A DNA stretch of 64,000 nucleotides. Source: Iodidimonas sp. SYSU 1G8 (lineage in GTDB: Bacteria > Pseudomonadota > Alphaproteobacteria > SMXS01). Positions 18,922 through 30,600 of this stretch are shown in pieces. The position numbers and the translations under genes were made by a program. The notes beneath the pieces are model-generated. The model searched no databases and had not been told where the DNA came from. It worked only from the letters and a program-made list of their open reading frames with translations. The DNA is taken from positions 1,302,001 through 1,366,000 of the forward strand of contig NZ_JBBYXJ010000001.1 of the NCBI RefSeq assembly GCF_039655775.1, written 5' to 3'. Numbering within the stretch: the stretch's first letter is position 1; each line of letters begins with the position of its first letter.

Positions 18922-19743
18922 ATGATGGAAGATCGAGACGCCCTGCTTGCCCTGCTGCGCTGGCAGGTCGAGATGGGCGCCGATGAAGCCATTGGCGACG
19001 CGCCGGTCAATCGCCTTGCCGAGCCCGTGAGCCGGGAACCGGCCGAACCGCGCTCGCCGACGCCTGCCGCTTCAGGTGGCATGCCGGAGCGCGCCCGCGC
19101 TCCGTCCTCGCTGCCCCTGGAACCCGTGCAGGAATCCGTCTCGGCGGCGCGACGCATCGCCGACGCCTGCGCCACGCTGGAGGATCTGCGCGCCGCGCTG
19201 GGTGAATTCGACCAATGCACGCTGAAGGCGACCGCCACCAATCTGGTTTTCGCCGACGGAAATCCGGCCAGCGGACTGATGTTCATCGGCGAGGCGCCGG
19301 GTGCCGACGAGGACCGCCAGGGCACACCCTTCGTGGGCCAGAGCGGCAAGCTGCTGGACAAGATGCTGGCCGCCATCGGCCGCGACCGCCGATCGGCCTA
19401 CATCACCAACATCACCTTCTGGCGACCGCCGGGGAACCGGGCGCCGACGACACTCGAGGCCGAACTGTGCCTTCCCTTTCTCGAGCGTCATATCCAGCTC
19501 GTACAGCCCCGGCTCATCGTTCTCCTGGGAAAATCTGCCGCCGCAACGATCCTTGAAACGCAGGAAGGGATCACTCGCATCCGGGGAAAATGGCGCAGTT
19601 ACGGCAAGAACGGGCTCGACGTACCGGTCCTGCCTACCTACCATCCAGCCTATCTGCTGCGTCAGCCTTCGGCGAAGCGCGACGCCTGGCAGGATTTCCT
19701 CAAGGTGAAAACCCGGCTGGAATCACTCGACACCCCTCAGTAA
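18922..19743 (+). CDS. family-4-like uracil-DNA glycosylase
   Basis: The 273-residue protein removes uracil from DNA in base excision repair. Motif 1 is GEAPGADEDRQGTPFVG (about 123-139), the central block is NITFWRPPGNR, and motif 2 is PTYHPAYLLRQP near the C-terminus. An N-terminal extension of about 75 residues is Pro/Ala-rich. The canonical 4Fe-4S ligands are incomplete: Cys99 and Cys183 are in place, but the second and third positions are Lys102 and Trp167. The ATG at 18922 is the first start outside the divergent DUF1244 gene. The Slt gene follows after 26 bp. Confidence 0.87.
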   Translation: MMEDRDALLALLRWQVEMGADEAIGDAPVNRLAEPVSREPAEPRSPTPAASGGMPERARAPSSLPLEPVQESVSAARRIADACATLEDLRAALGEFDQCTLKATATNLVFADGNPASGLMFIGEAPGADEDRQGTPFVGQSGKLLDKMLAAIGRDRRSAYITNITFWRPPGNRAPTTLEAELCLPFLERHIQLVQPRLIVLLGKSAAATILETQEGITRIRGKWRSYGKNGLDVPVLPTYHPAYLLRQPSAKRDAWQDFLKVKTRLESLDTPQ

Positions 19744-19769
19744 CGAGACCGACGGAACAGAACGAACGC

Positions 19770-21566
19770 ATGAAAGCACGGTTAGCAAACATCACCGCGG
19801 CAGGGCTCGCCCTGTTGATGACGACAACGGCAATCGGCCAAACGCCCGCCACGCAGAGCACCCAGACACCAGCCTCTGCCGCGGCGGCCAAGACCGTGCC
19901 GATGGGCATCGAGCCGCGTGTCCTGACCGCCAGCGACGCGGCGCTGTACCAGAAGGTGTTCGAGCTGCAGCGCGGCGGCAACTGGGCCGAGGCTGATAAG
20001 CAGATCAAGAAAATCCAGGACACGGCCCTGATGGGCCACGTGCTGCATCAGCGCTACATGCATCCGACCAAGTACCGCTCGAGCTATATCGAGCTGCGCG
20101 ACTGGATGACCCTGTACGCGGACTATCCCGAGGCGGACGAGATCTACGCGCTTGCCATGAAGCGCAAGCCGAGAAAGGAAGTCGCGCCGGTTCCGCCCGT
20201 GCCCCAGCGCTACGTTCCTCCCGTAACAACCAGCGACGCCCAGCCGCTAAGCCCGCAGGAGCAGGCGCGCCGAAACCGAGCGGCGCAAGTGCGCGCATCG
20301 ATCGCGTCGGCCCTGGCGGCGCGCGAACCGGAAAAGGCCGAAAGCCTGCTGAAGGCGGTGAAGGGCAAGGATGTTTTCGACGACGACGCCTATGGCACTC
20401 AACTGTCGCTGATCGCCAAGACCTATTACTTCAACCAGAAGTACAAGAAGGCGCTCGATCTGGGCGACGATGCGGTCGACAAGGGCAAGGGCGACATCGC
20501 CGAGGGCGCCTGGGTGGCCGGCCTTTCCGCCTGGCGCATGGGCAAGTACGGCAAAGCCGCCAAAATGTTCGAGAAAACCTGGGACGCCCCTGATTCGGGC
20601 ACGCAGCTGGGTGTGGCCGGCGCCTATTGGGCGGCGCGCGCGCACATCAAGGAGCGCGAGCCGGAAAAGGCCGTCGCGCTGTTGGAAAAGGCCGCCGAGG
20701 CGCGCCGGACCTTCTATGGCATCCTGGCGGCACGGCAGCTGGGTATCGTGCCGGCCTATGACTGGACGCCGCCGACGATCACCCAGGGCGACCTGAACGA
20801 GGCGCTGTACTATCCGGGTGCGCGCCGGGCCGTCGCCCTGGCGCAGATAGGCGATCAGATCACCGCCGATGAAGAGATGCGGCTGGCCATGCGCCGTCTG
20901 GGTCCGGACGTGCCCCGCGACGGACTGGTGAAGGTGGCGGCGCGGCTGGACTTCATCGGTGCCGCCGTGACCTTGGCACGGTTCACCGAACGCAAGGGCG
21001 GCGCGATCGTCGAACCGGCCCTGTTCCCCATGCCGTCTTGGCAGCCGGAGGACGGGTTCAAGCTGGACCGGGCGCTGCTTTATGCCTTCATGCGCCAGGA
21101 ATCAAATTTCATGGTCCGGGCCACCAGCTCGGCCGGCGCGCGCGGTCTGATGCAGCTGATGCCCGCCACCGCCGGCTACATCGCCGGCGACAACAGCCTG
21201 AAGGACCGCAATTCGGAACGGCTGTACGACCCCTCCTTCAACATGAAGCTGGGCCAGAAATACCTGATGTACCTGTTCGACAAGGGGGTGACCCAGAACA
21301 ACCTCATCCTGGTCGCGGCCTCGTACAATGCCGGTCCGGGCAATGTGGCCAAATGGCTGGCGCGGGACGATTCCGGCAATGACTGGCTGCTGTTCATGGA
21401 ATCCATCCCGATCTTCGAGACACGCGCCTACGTGGAACACGTTCTCGAGAACCTCTGGGTCTACAGGGCCCGGTTCGGTCAGCCATCCGCATCGCTGGAC
21501 GCCATGGTCGTCGGCGCCGCGCCGACCTATGACCGCCATGACAACCGGGAACTGGCATCGCAATGA
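19770..21566 (+). CDS. slt: soluble lytic murein transglycosylase
   Basis: This periplasmic enzyme cleaves peptidoglycan glycan strands to 1,6-anhydro products. The protein is 598 residues with a signal peptide ([23 protein letters not shown]). A long alpha-helical superhelical region (about 90-430) follows, and the catalytic domain starts near [14 protein letters not shown], where Glu is the catalytic acid. [17 protein letters not shown] and [16 protein letters not shown] are the classic motifs II and III. The start at 19770 gives the signal peptide; an upstream in-frame ATG lies within the glycosylase gene. The stop overlaps the moaB ATG. Confidence 0.93.
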   Translation: MKARLANITAAGLALLMTTTAIGQTPATQSTQTPASAAAAKTVPMGIEPRVLTASDAALYQKVFELQRGGNWAEADKQIKKIQDTALMGHVLHQRYMHPTKYRSSYIELRDWMTLYADYPEADEIYALAMKRKPRKEVAPVPPVPQRYVPPVTTSDAQPLSPQEQARRNRAAQVRASIASALAAREPEKAESLLKAVKGKDVFDDDAYGTQLSLIAKTYYFNQKYKKALDLGDDAVDKGKGDIAEGAWVAGLSAWRMGKYGKAAKMFEKTWDAPDSGTQLGVAGAYWAARAHIKEREPEKAVALLEKAAEARRTFYGILAARQLGIVPAYDWTPPTITQGDLNEALYYPGARRAVALAQIGDQITADEEMRLAMRRLGPDVPRDGLVKVAARLDFIGAAVTLARFTERKGGAIVEPALFPMPSWQPEDGFKLDRALLYAFMRQESNFMVRATSSAGARGLMQLMPATAGYIAGDNSLKDRNSERLYDPSFNMKLGQKYLMYLFDKGVTQNNLILVAASYNAGPGNVAKWLARDDSGNDWLLFMESIPIFETRAYVEHVLENLWVYRARFGQPSASLDAMVVGAAPTYDRHDNRELASQ

Positions 21567-22111
21567 GTGGGATCGACGAGAGCAGGAATTTCGTGCCGGT
21601 CAACATCGCGGTGCTGACCGTGTCGGATAGCCGGACGCTGGAGGATGACAAGTCGGGCCAGACGCTGGTCGATCGCTTGACCGCCGCCGGCCACCTGCTC
21701 GCAGCCCGTGCCATCGTGACCGACGACATCCCGGCCATCGTCGACCAGCTCCGCGCCTGGATTTCCGACCCGGATGTCGATGTGGTGATCTCCACCGGCG
21801 GCACGGGTGTAACCGGCCGGGATGTCACCCCCGAAGCGTTCGAGCAGGTCTACGAGAAGAAGATCGAGGGCTTTGGCGAGGTGTTCCGCATGCTCAGCTA
21901 CAAGCTGATCGGAACCTCGACCATCCAGTCGCGCGCCACCGGCGGCGTCGCCGGCGGCACCTATCTGTTCGCCCTGCCCGGCTCGCCCGGCGCGTGTCGC
22001 GACGGCTGGGACGGCATCCTGAAGGACCAGCTGGATTACCGGTTTCGGCCCTGCAATTTCGTCGAACTGATGCCCCGGCTGCAGGAACACGTGACCGGCC
22101 GCGGCAAGTGA
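21563..22111 (+). CDS. moaB: molybdenum cofactor biosynthesis protein B
   Basis: MoaB-type proteins take part in molybdopterin adenylylation or handling during molybdenum cofactor synthesis. The 182-residue sequence has [19 protein letters not shown] near the N-terminus, then [19 protein letters not shown], and [19 protein letters not shown]. It is translationally coupled to slt (ATGA at 21563), although no functional link between the two is obvious. Confidence 0.94.
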   Translation: MSGIDESRNFVPVNIAVLTVSDSRTLEDDKSGQTLVDRLTAAGHLLAARAIVTDDIPAIVDQLRAWISDPDVDVVISTGGTGVTGRDVTPEAFEQVYEKKIEGFGEVFRMLSYKLIGTSTIQSRATGGVAGGTYLFALPGSPGACRDGWDGILKDQLDYRFRPCNFVELMPRLQEHVTGRGK

Positions 22112-22202
22112 TGCTGGACCACTTTTGCGCTACCGCCTGAACTCTCACGCCAAACACTGACGATAGAAGACACGCAGGCATACGTGTTAGCACATCAAAA
22201 AT

Positions 22203-22217
22203 GTTCTTGTTTTGTTC
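22203..22217 (+). promoter_or_regulatory. LexA-type box GTTC-N7-GTTC
   Basis: The spaced repeat GTTC-TTGTTTT-GTTC is a perfect match to the alphaproteobacterial LexA operator (GTTC-N7-GTTC). It sits in an AT-rich stretch 26 bp upstream of the radical SAM start codon, where a repressor would block transcription. Confidence 0.6.
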
Positions 22218-22242
22218 TATTTTGCCGCTCTATTGTTTCGAG

Positions 22243-23349
22243 ATGTCACGCTCCTACAAACCGCCACGAACCGTCCACGACGTCCAGCCCGACGCCCGGA
22301 GGGGGCGCGGATCGGCGACGCGCACCACCGGGCGGTTCGAGCGCTTCCAGACCCAGGTCTTCGACGATGGCTGGGACACCATCGACGAGGAGCCGCCGCC
22401 CCTGCGGACCACGGTCCAGCCGGATACGGCGCGCACCGTCATCAGCTACAACCAGTCGCCGGATATCGCCTTCGACCGGTCCATCAACCCCTATCGGGGA
22501 TGCGAGCACGGCTGCGTCTACTGCTTCGCGCGTCCCAGCCATGCCTATCTGGGTCTGTCGCCGGGGCTCGACTTTGAGAGCAGGCTGTTCGCCAAGTTCG
22601 ACGCGCCCGAGGTGCTGGAGAGGGAACTGCGCCGGAAGGGGTACAAACCGGCCGTGATCGCGCTGGGCGTCAACACGGACTGCTATCAGCCCATCGAACG
22701 AATTCACGGCATCACCCGGCGTATTCTGGAGGTGCTGAGCGCCTTCAACCATCCGGTGACCATCATCACCAAATCCCAGCTGATCCAGCGCGACCTGGAC
22801 ATCCTGGCCGACATGGCGAGTCGCAATCTGGTCAGCGCGGCGGTCTCCCTCACCTCGCTGGACCGGGCCCTCGCACGGCGCATGGAGCCGCGGGCGGCGA
22901 CGCCGTCGCGGCGTCTCGCGACGCTGGAGGCGCTGAACAAGGCCAGCGTGCCGACCACCGTCATGACCGCGCCGCTGATCCCGGGGCTTAACGATCACGA
23001 GATCGATGCGCTGCTTCAGGCCGCGCGCGATGCCGGCACCGGGCGGGCCGGTTACGTGCTGCTGCGCATGCCCTACGAGATCAAGGATCTGTTCCGCGAC
23101 TGGCTGGAGGAGCACTATCCCGACCGCGCCCGGAAGGTGATCAACCTGGTCAGATCGACCCGTGGCGGCAAGGATTACGACGCCAGTTTCTTTACCAGGG
23201 GCAAGGGCGAAGGTCCCTATGCGGAGCTGATCGCCCAGCGGTTCCAGGCGGCGTGCCGCCGTCTCGGCATGGACCGGCCGCGGCATGCGCTCGATCTGTC
23301 CGCGTTCCAGCCGCCGCTCGCCGATGGTGACCAGTTCAGTCTTTTCTAG
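22243..23349 (+). CDS. PA0069-type radical SAM protein (SplB-related)
   Basis: This 368-residue radical SAM enzyme binds a 4Fe-4S cluster through CEHGCVYC (Cys87, Cys91, Cys94). It shows NPYRGCEHGC, ARPSHAYLGLSPGLDFE and ALGVNTDCYQPIE, all typical of the PA0069 family related to spore photoproduct lyase. Its substrate is not established. ATG at 22243 is preferred over 22201 because the extra 14 residues would be translated from the AT-rich control region. The LexA-type box directly upstream suggests DNA-damage control. Confidence 0.87.
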   Translation: MSRSYKPPRTVHDVQPDARRGRGSATRTTGRFERFQTQVFDDGWDTIDEEPPPLRTTVQPDTARTVISYNQSPDIAFDRSINPYRGCEHGCVYCFARPSHAYLGLSPGLDFESRLFAKFDAPEVLERELRRKGYKPAVIALGVNTDCYQPIERIHGITRRILEVLSAFNHPVTIITKSQLIQRDLDILADMASRNLVSAAVSLTSLDRALARRMEPRAATPSRRLATLEALNKASVPTTVMTAPLIPGLNDHEIDALLQAARDAGTGRAGYVLLRMPYEIKDLFRDWLEEHYPDRARKVINLVRSTRGGKDYDASFFTRGKGEGPYAELIAQRFQAACRRLGMDRPRHALDLSAFQPPLADGDQFSLF

Positions 23350-23375
23350 CCGGTTTCATGTGCTAAAGAATCCCC

Positions 23376-23990
23376 ATGCCGGATTTTTCCATCGAACTGG
23401 AGATCGGCGGCATTGTCGCCGGCGTGGATGAAGCGGGGCGCGGCCCGTGGGCCGGGCCTGTGGTGGCGTCGGCCGTCGTGCTGGACATCGCGCGTGTTCC
23501 AGACGGCATCGACGATTCCAAGAAACTGCCGCGCGACCGGCGTGAGCATCTGCACGGGCTGATCGTGGCGTCGGCCCATGTGGGTGTCGGCATTGCCACG
23601 GTCGAGGAGATCGACCGCATCAATATTCTACAGGCCACGTTCCTGGCCATGCTGCGCGCGGTGGAGGCCTTGCCCGTACGACCTCACCACCTTCTGATCG
23701 ACGGCAACCGCTGCCCCAAGGACGCACCGTGTCCGACACGCCCGGTCATCGGCGGTGACGCTACCAGCCTTTCCATCGCGGCGGCCTCGATTATCGCCAA
23801 GGTGACGCGCGACAGGATCATGGCGGAACTGGCCACCGCGCATCCCCACTACGGTTGGGAGCGGAACGCAGGATATGGTACGCCCGAGCATCAACGAGCA
23901 CTATCGATGGTGGGAATAACCCCTCATCATCGCAAAAGCTTCTCGCCCATATATCGACTCATGAATCAGGATTCACCAACAAGTGTTTGA
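23376..23990 (+). CDS. rnhB: ribonuclease HII
   Basis: RNase HII cuts RNA in RNA-DNA hybrids and single ribonucleotides in DNA. The 204-residue protein has GVDEAGRGPWAGPVVASAVVL (in two parts, Asp and Glu catalytic), DDSKKLPRDRRE, LLIDGNRCPK, ASIIAKVTRDRIM and HPHYGWERNAGYGTPEH. The C-terminal tail after HHRKSFSPIYRL adds about nine residues (to TSV), and its DNA carries three GANTC sites, with a fourth spanning the stop codon. Confidence 0.95.
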   Translation: MPDFSIELEIGGIVAGVDEAGRGPWAGPVVASAVVLDIARVPDGIDDSKKLPRDRREHLHGLIVASAHVGVGIATVEEIDRINILQATFLAMLRAVEALPVRPHHLLIDGNRCPKDAPCPTRPVIGGDATSLSIAAASIIAKVTRDRIMAELATAHPHYGWERNAGYGTPEHQRALSMVGITPHHRKSFSPIYRLMNQDSPTSV

Positions 23991-24059
23991 TTCAACACCG
24001 TGAATCGCCGAACTTAATAGTTGACGTGAAGAATCGCCTGACTCACCATGGCGCGAATC
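23956..24059. promoter_or_regulatory. cluster of eight GANTC methylation sites upstream of ccrM
   Basis: GANTC occurs at 23956, 23963, 23970, 23989, 24002, 24031, 24040 and 24055. From base composition about 0.35 sites would be expected in 104 bp. The cluster spans the rnhB 3' end and the ccrM leader, so CcrM probably reads its own methylation state here. Confidence 0.85.
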
Positions 24060-24085
24060 GGTCCCAAGGCCGAGCGACATAATGA

Positions 24086-26241
<2,156 letters not shown>

Positions 26242-26303
26242 GGGCGGGCGGTTCTCCGGGGAAAATCGTTGCCAGCCGGAAGGCGCGCTGTCAAAAGAGT
26301 CCC

Positions 26304-26789
26304 ATGAGCGCCAAACGCACGAGCACCGGAACACGCCGCTTCGGCGAGTTGGCCAGGCCGTTGCTGACGCCGGCGCTGCGCCGGCAGGGTTTTGCCCAGC
26401 ACGAAATCGTGACGCGCTGGCGCGACATCGTCGGCGCCTTGCTGGCGTCCCGCTCGCTGCCGGAGAAATTGCAGTTCCCCTCGGCCGAGCGCACCGGCGG
26501 CGCCCTTTTCATTCGCGTCGAAAGCAGCTTCGCGCTGGAGTTCCAGCATCTCACACCCCAAATCCTTGATCGGGTGAACACCTATTACGGATACCGGGCG
26601 GTGACGAAGCTGATTCTGAAGCAAGGTCCGATTCCACGCCCCGCGCCCCTGCGACGGCAACCGCCGGCGCCCCTGTCGCCCGAGGTGGAACGCGACCTGA
26701 ACGAAAGCCTCGACGCCCTGAAGCCCGGCCCGATGCGGGATGCGCTTGCCCGGCTTGGCCGGAAAGTGCTGGCAGACCCCTCACCCTAA
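26304..26789 (+). CDS. dciA: DciA-type replicative helicase loader (DUF721)
   Basis: This 161-residue protein matches the DUF721/DciA family, which loads the replicative helicase DnaB in bacteria lacking DnaC. The conserved segment is LLTPALRRQGFAQHEIVTRWRDIVG, split here as LTPALRRQG and ITRW-like TRWRDIVG, then GALFIRVESSFALEFQHLTPQIL-type strand order. The C-terminal third is Pro-rich and probably disordered. It is divergent from mutY, with 62 bp between start codons, and precedes the DsbA-like gene. Confidence 0.85.
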   Translation: MSAKRTSTGTRRFGELARPLLTPALRRQGFAQHEIVTRWRDIVGALLASRSLPEKLQFPSAERTGGALFIRVESSFALEFQHLTPQILDRVNTYYGYRAVTKLILKQGPIPRPAPLRRQPPAPLSPEVERDLNESLDALKPGPMRDALARLGRKVLADPSP

Positions 26790-26860
26790 AGGGCGCACCG
26801 CTCGGTTCTTGTCGATGCCCCCAGAAATCCGTATACTCACACAACATCTTGTGGATCGCC

Positions 26861-27604
26861 ATGACACAGCATCAAAATCGACTGTCTTCTGTTTTCCGCT
26901 TTCCCGCCGCCGCGCTGCTTGCGCTCGGCCTCTTCGTCGCCGGCTGCAACGACGGCGACGCCAGCGGGCCTGACGAAAAGGAAGAACAGACCGACGCCGC
27001 GCCTGCCGCCGCCGAGGAAACCGCGCCCGCCGACCTGCAGCCGATCGCCGGCGTCCCGCTGGGCGACATGGCCGAAGGCTCGGTGGATGCGCCGATCACG
27101 GTGATCGAATATGCCTCCATGACCTGCTCGCACTGCGCCAGCTTCCAGCAGACCACCTTTCCGCTGCTGAAGCGCGACTTCATCGACACCGGCAAGGTGC
27201 GCTTCATCGTGCGGGAGTTTCCGCTCGACCCTTATGCGGTGGACGCGTCCATCCTGGCCCGCTGCACCGGCGAGGAGAATTTCTTCGCCGTGGTCGACAA
27301 ACTGTTCGCCGAGCAGGGCAAGTGGATGCCGGCTCCGGGCCCGATCAACGAAGTCTCCCAGAACGCGACACGCGGCCGTCTGGCCGATTACGGCGAAGCG
27401 GTTGGCACCAGCGAGGAGCAGTTCCAGGCCTGTCTGCGCAACAAGCCGCTGAAGGAACAGATCGCCAACCGGATGGAAGAAGCCAAGTCGCGCTACAACG
27501 TGCATGCCACCCCGTCGATCGTTATCAACGGCACGCTGTACGAAGGCTCGCGCGCCTATGGCGATCTGGCCAAGTTCCTCAACGACCAGCTGCCCAAGCA
27601 ATAG
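26861..27604 (+). CDS. DsbA-family thiol:disulfide protein, lipoprotein
   Basis: This 247-residue protein probably acts in disulfide exchange in the periplasm. The N-terminal signal ends in a lipobox, FVAGC, so the mature protein should be lipid-anchored. A flexible acidic linker (about 30-60) leads to the thioredoxin-fold domain with redox motif CSHC in YASMTCSHCASF and cis-Pro in HATPSIVING. It lies 19 bp upstream of smc. A start at 26849 adds only four residues and cannot be excluded. Confidence 0.9.
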   Translation: MTQHQNRLSSVFRFPAAALLALGLFVAGCNDGDASGPDEKEEQTDAAPAAAEETAPADLQPIAGVPLGDMAEGSVDAPITVIEYASMTCSHCASFQQTTFPLLKRDFIDTGKVRFIVREFPLDPYAVDASILARCTGEENFFAVVDKLFAEQGKWMPAPGPINEVSQNATRGRLADYGEAVGTSEEQFQACLRNKPLKEQIANRMEEAKSRYNVHATPSIVINGTLYEGSRAYGDLAKFLNDQLPKQ

Positions 27605-27622
27605 GATCACCGGAGACAGGGC

Positions 27623-30600
27623 TTGCAGTTCCAGCGCCTCAGACTGACCGGGTTCAAGTCCTTCGTCGATCCGACGGAGCTGTACATCGAGCCCGGTCTG
27701 ACGGGGATCGTCGGACCGAACGGCTGCGGCAAATCCAATCTTCTGGAAGCCCTGCGCTGGGTCATGGGCGAGACCAAGCCGTCGAACATGCGCGGCGAAG
27801 GCATGGACGACGTGATCTTCGCCGGCACGGCGGTACGGGCGCCGCGCAACCTGGCCGAAGTCACCCTGATGATGGACAACACCGACCGGACCGCGCCGGT
27901 CGCGTTCAACGAACATGAGCAGATCGAAATCTCGCGCCGGATCGAACGCGAGAGCGGTTCGGTCTACCGGCTGAACGGCAAGGAGGTTCGCGCCCGCGAT
28001 GTCCAGCTGCTGTTCGCCGATCTGGCGACCGGCGCGCATTCCCCGTCGCTGGTGTCGCAGGGACGGATCAGCGGCATCATCAACGCCAAGGCCAAGGACC
28101 GTCGCGCGATTCTCGAGGAAGCTGCGGGCACCAGCGGCTTGCATTCGCGCCGGCACGAGGCCGAGCTGCGCCTCAAGGCCGCCCAGACCAATCTGGAGCG
28201 GCTGGCGGACGTGATGACCCAGATCGAGGCCCAGCTGGCCAGCCTGAAGCGGCAGGCCCGGCAGGCCGCGCGCTACAAGACACTGAGCGGACGGCTGCGC
28301 GCGACGGAAGCGCTGATGCTGCACCTTCGGTGGCTGCACGCCACGGGCGCGCTGGAGATGGCGCAAAAGGCCCTGAAGGAAGCCGAGGCGCTTGTCGCCG
28401 AGCGCACTCGGGTCGCGGCGACCGCGAGCACCGCTCAGGCCGAGGCAAGCGCGAGATTGCCGCCCCTGCGGGAGGCGGCCGCCGAGGCAGCCGCGGCGAC
28501 ACACCGGCTCAAGATCGAACAGGACAATCTCGATGCCGAAGCCCGGCGGCTGCGTGACGCCATCGCCGGCTTGCAATCGCGGCTGAGCCAGATCGTCGCC
28601 GACATAACCCGCGAGGAGACCCAGGCACGCGACGCCGCCGGTCATCTGGAACAGCTTGTCGCGGAACGCGCGGCGCTGGCCAAGGAAGAGGACGGGCATC
28701 CCGCGCGCATGGCGGCGGCCAACCTCGCCGTCGACCGGGTCGCGGCGGAAACCAGCGAAGCCGAAGCCGCGCTTGATGCCCTGAACGCCAAGGCGGCGGA
28801 AGCCTCGGCACGACGGCGCGGCCTGAGCGATCAGGCCGGCCAGCTGGGCCAACAAGTCAACCGGCTGCGCGAGCGCCTGCAGGCGACCGAATCCGAGAAA
28901 TCCCGGCTCATGGCGGGCAAGGCCGCCGACAACGCCGAGGAAGACGCGGCGAGGGCCGTCGACGCCGCACGTGCGCGGGTCGAGGACGCCCGGGCCGACG
29001 CCGAGGCCGCCAGCGCCGCCCGCGCCGCTGCGCAGGCAGAAGAAGCCGAGGCACGCGGCGCGTTCGATGAAATCCGCGGTCGAGTCCGCGAACTGCAGGC
29101 CGAGGAACGCGGACTGGCCGCCGTTACCGCCTCGTCATCGCGCGGCGGCTTCACGCCCATCCTGGACCGCATCAAGGTGAAGGCCGGCTACGAAGCGGCC
29201 CTGGCGGCGGCGTTTGGCGATGATCTCGACCTGTCCGATAGCAGCGAGGCCGCGACATTCTGGCAGACGCTGCCGCCGGCCGCCGACCAGCCTTTACCCG
29301 AAGGCGTCAAGGCGCTTGGCGGTTTCGTCACCGGTCCCGCCGCGCTCGATAGGGCCTTGGCGCAGATCGGCGTGATCGACGCGGCGGAAGGCGACCGGAT
29401 GCAGGCCGGGCTTCGTCCCGGACAGATCCTGGTCAGCCGCTCCGGCGATGCCTGGCGTTGGGACGGCAAGGTTGTCCGCGCCGGCGCGCCCAGCGCCGCG
29501 GCGACACGGCTGGAGCAGCGCAACCGGCTGGAGGCCGTGCGCCGCGACCTCGCGGAGGTGGAACAGAGCCTGACCGCCACGCAGCAGGGACTTTCCGTGC
29601 TGGTGGATGCTCTCGACACGGCGTCCACACGCGACCGGCAGGCCCAGAAGCTGGTACGCGAGAGCGAAGAAGCGCTGATCGCGGCCCGCAACGCGGAAAC
29701 CCGCGTCGCCAAGCAGCTGGCCGAACAGAACAGCCGCATCGCGGCGTTGCAGGACACCGAGGCGCGGCTGCGCGAGGAGCTGGCCGGCAACGAGGCACGG
29801 CTCGCCGAAATCCGCCAGTCGCTGGACGGGCTGCCGCCGGCCGACAGTTTCAACGAACCGGTGCAGCAGGCCCGCAAGGCGGTCGAGTCCGCGCGCAATG
29901 CCTTGGGCGAGGCCAAGGCCGCGCGCGACACCCTGACCCGCGAAGCCGGCTTTCGCGCCAACCGGGTCGCCGCCATTGGCCGGGACGAACTGGCCTGGAA
30001 GAACCGCGCCGCAGGCGCCGCCACCCAGTTGAGCCAGTTGACCGCGCGCAAGACCGAGGCCGAGGTCTCGCTCGAAGAACTGCGCGACCAGCCTGCCGGC
30101 ATTGAGGACAAGCGTGCCCGTCTCGCCGAACAGATCACCGCGTCGGAGGAACGCCGCCAGGCGTCCGCCGCCGACCTGGCCGCCGCCGAATCCGAGCTGT
30201 CCCGCCTGGATGCAGCGTCGCGGGCCGCCGAGCAGGATCTGTCTCGCTCCCGCGAGGCGCGCGTCCGCGCCGAGGCCGACGCCGAGCACGCGCAGGAGCG
30301 CTTCGACAACGTGGTTGCCCAGATCGCCGAGGATCTGGATTGCAGGCCCGACGAAACCCTGGGCCTCGCCGAACACGACGAAGAGACGCCTCTGCCCGAT
30401 ATCGAGGACGTGGCCCAGCGCCTGGATCGGCTGCGGCGCGAACGCGACACCATGGGACCAGTCAATTTGCGCGCCGACGACGAAGCCGTCGAGGTCGAGA
30501 CACAGCTCGCCACCATGATCCGCGAACGCGACGATCTCGACGCGGCGATCGGCAAGCTGCGGCACGCCATCGCCGCGCTGAACAAGGAGGGCCGCGAGCG

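Noticed and set aside
19752-19766. GAAC repeats before slt as a LexA-type box
   Set aside because: The spacing is not seven bases, so it does not match the GTTC-N7-GTTC operator.
26837-28855. 672-codon minus-strand frame over dsbA and smc
   Set aside because: Both plus-strand genes have clear family motifs; the opposite frame shows none.
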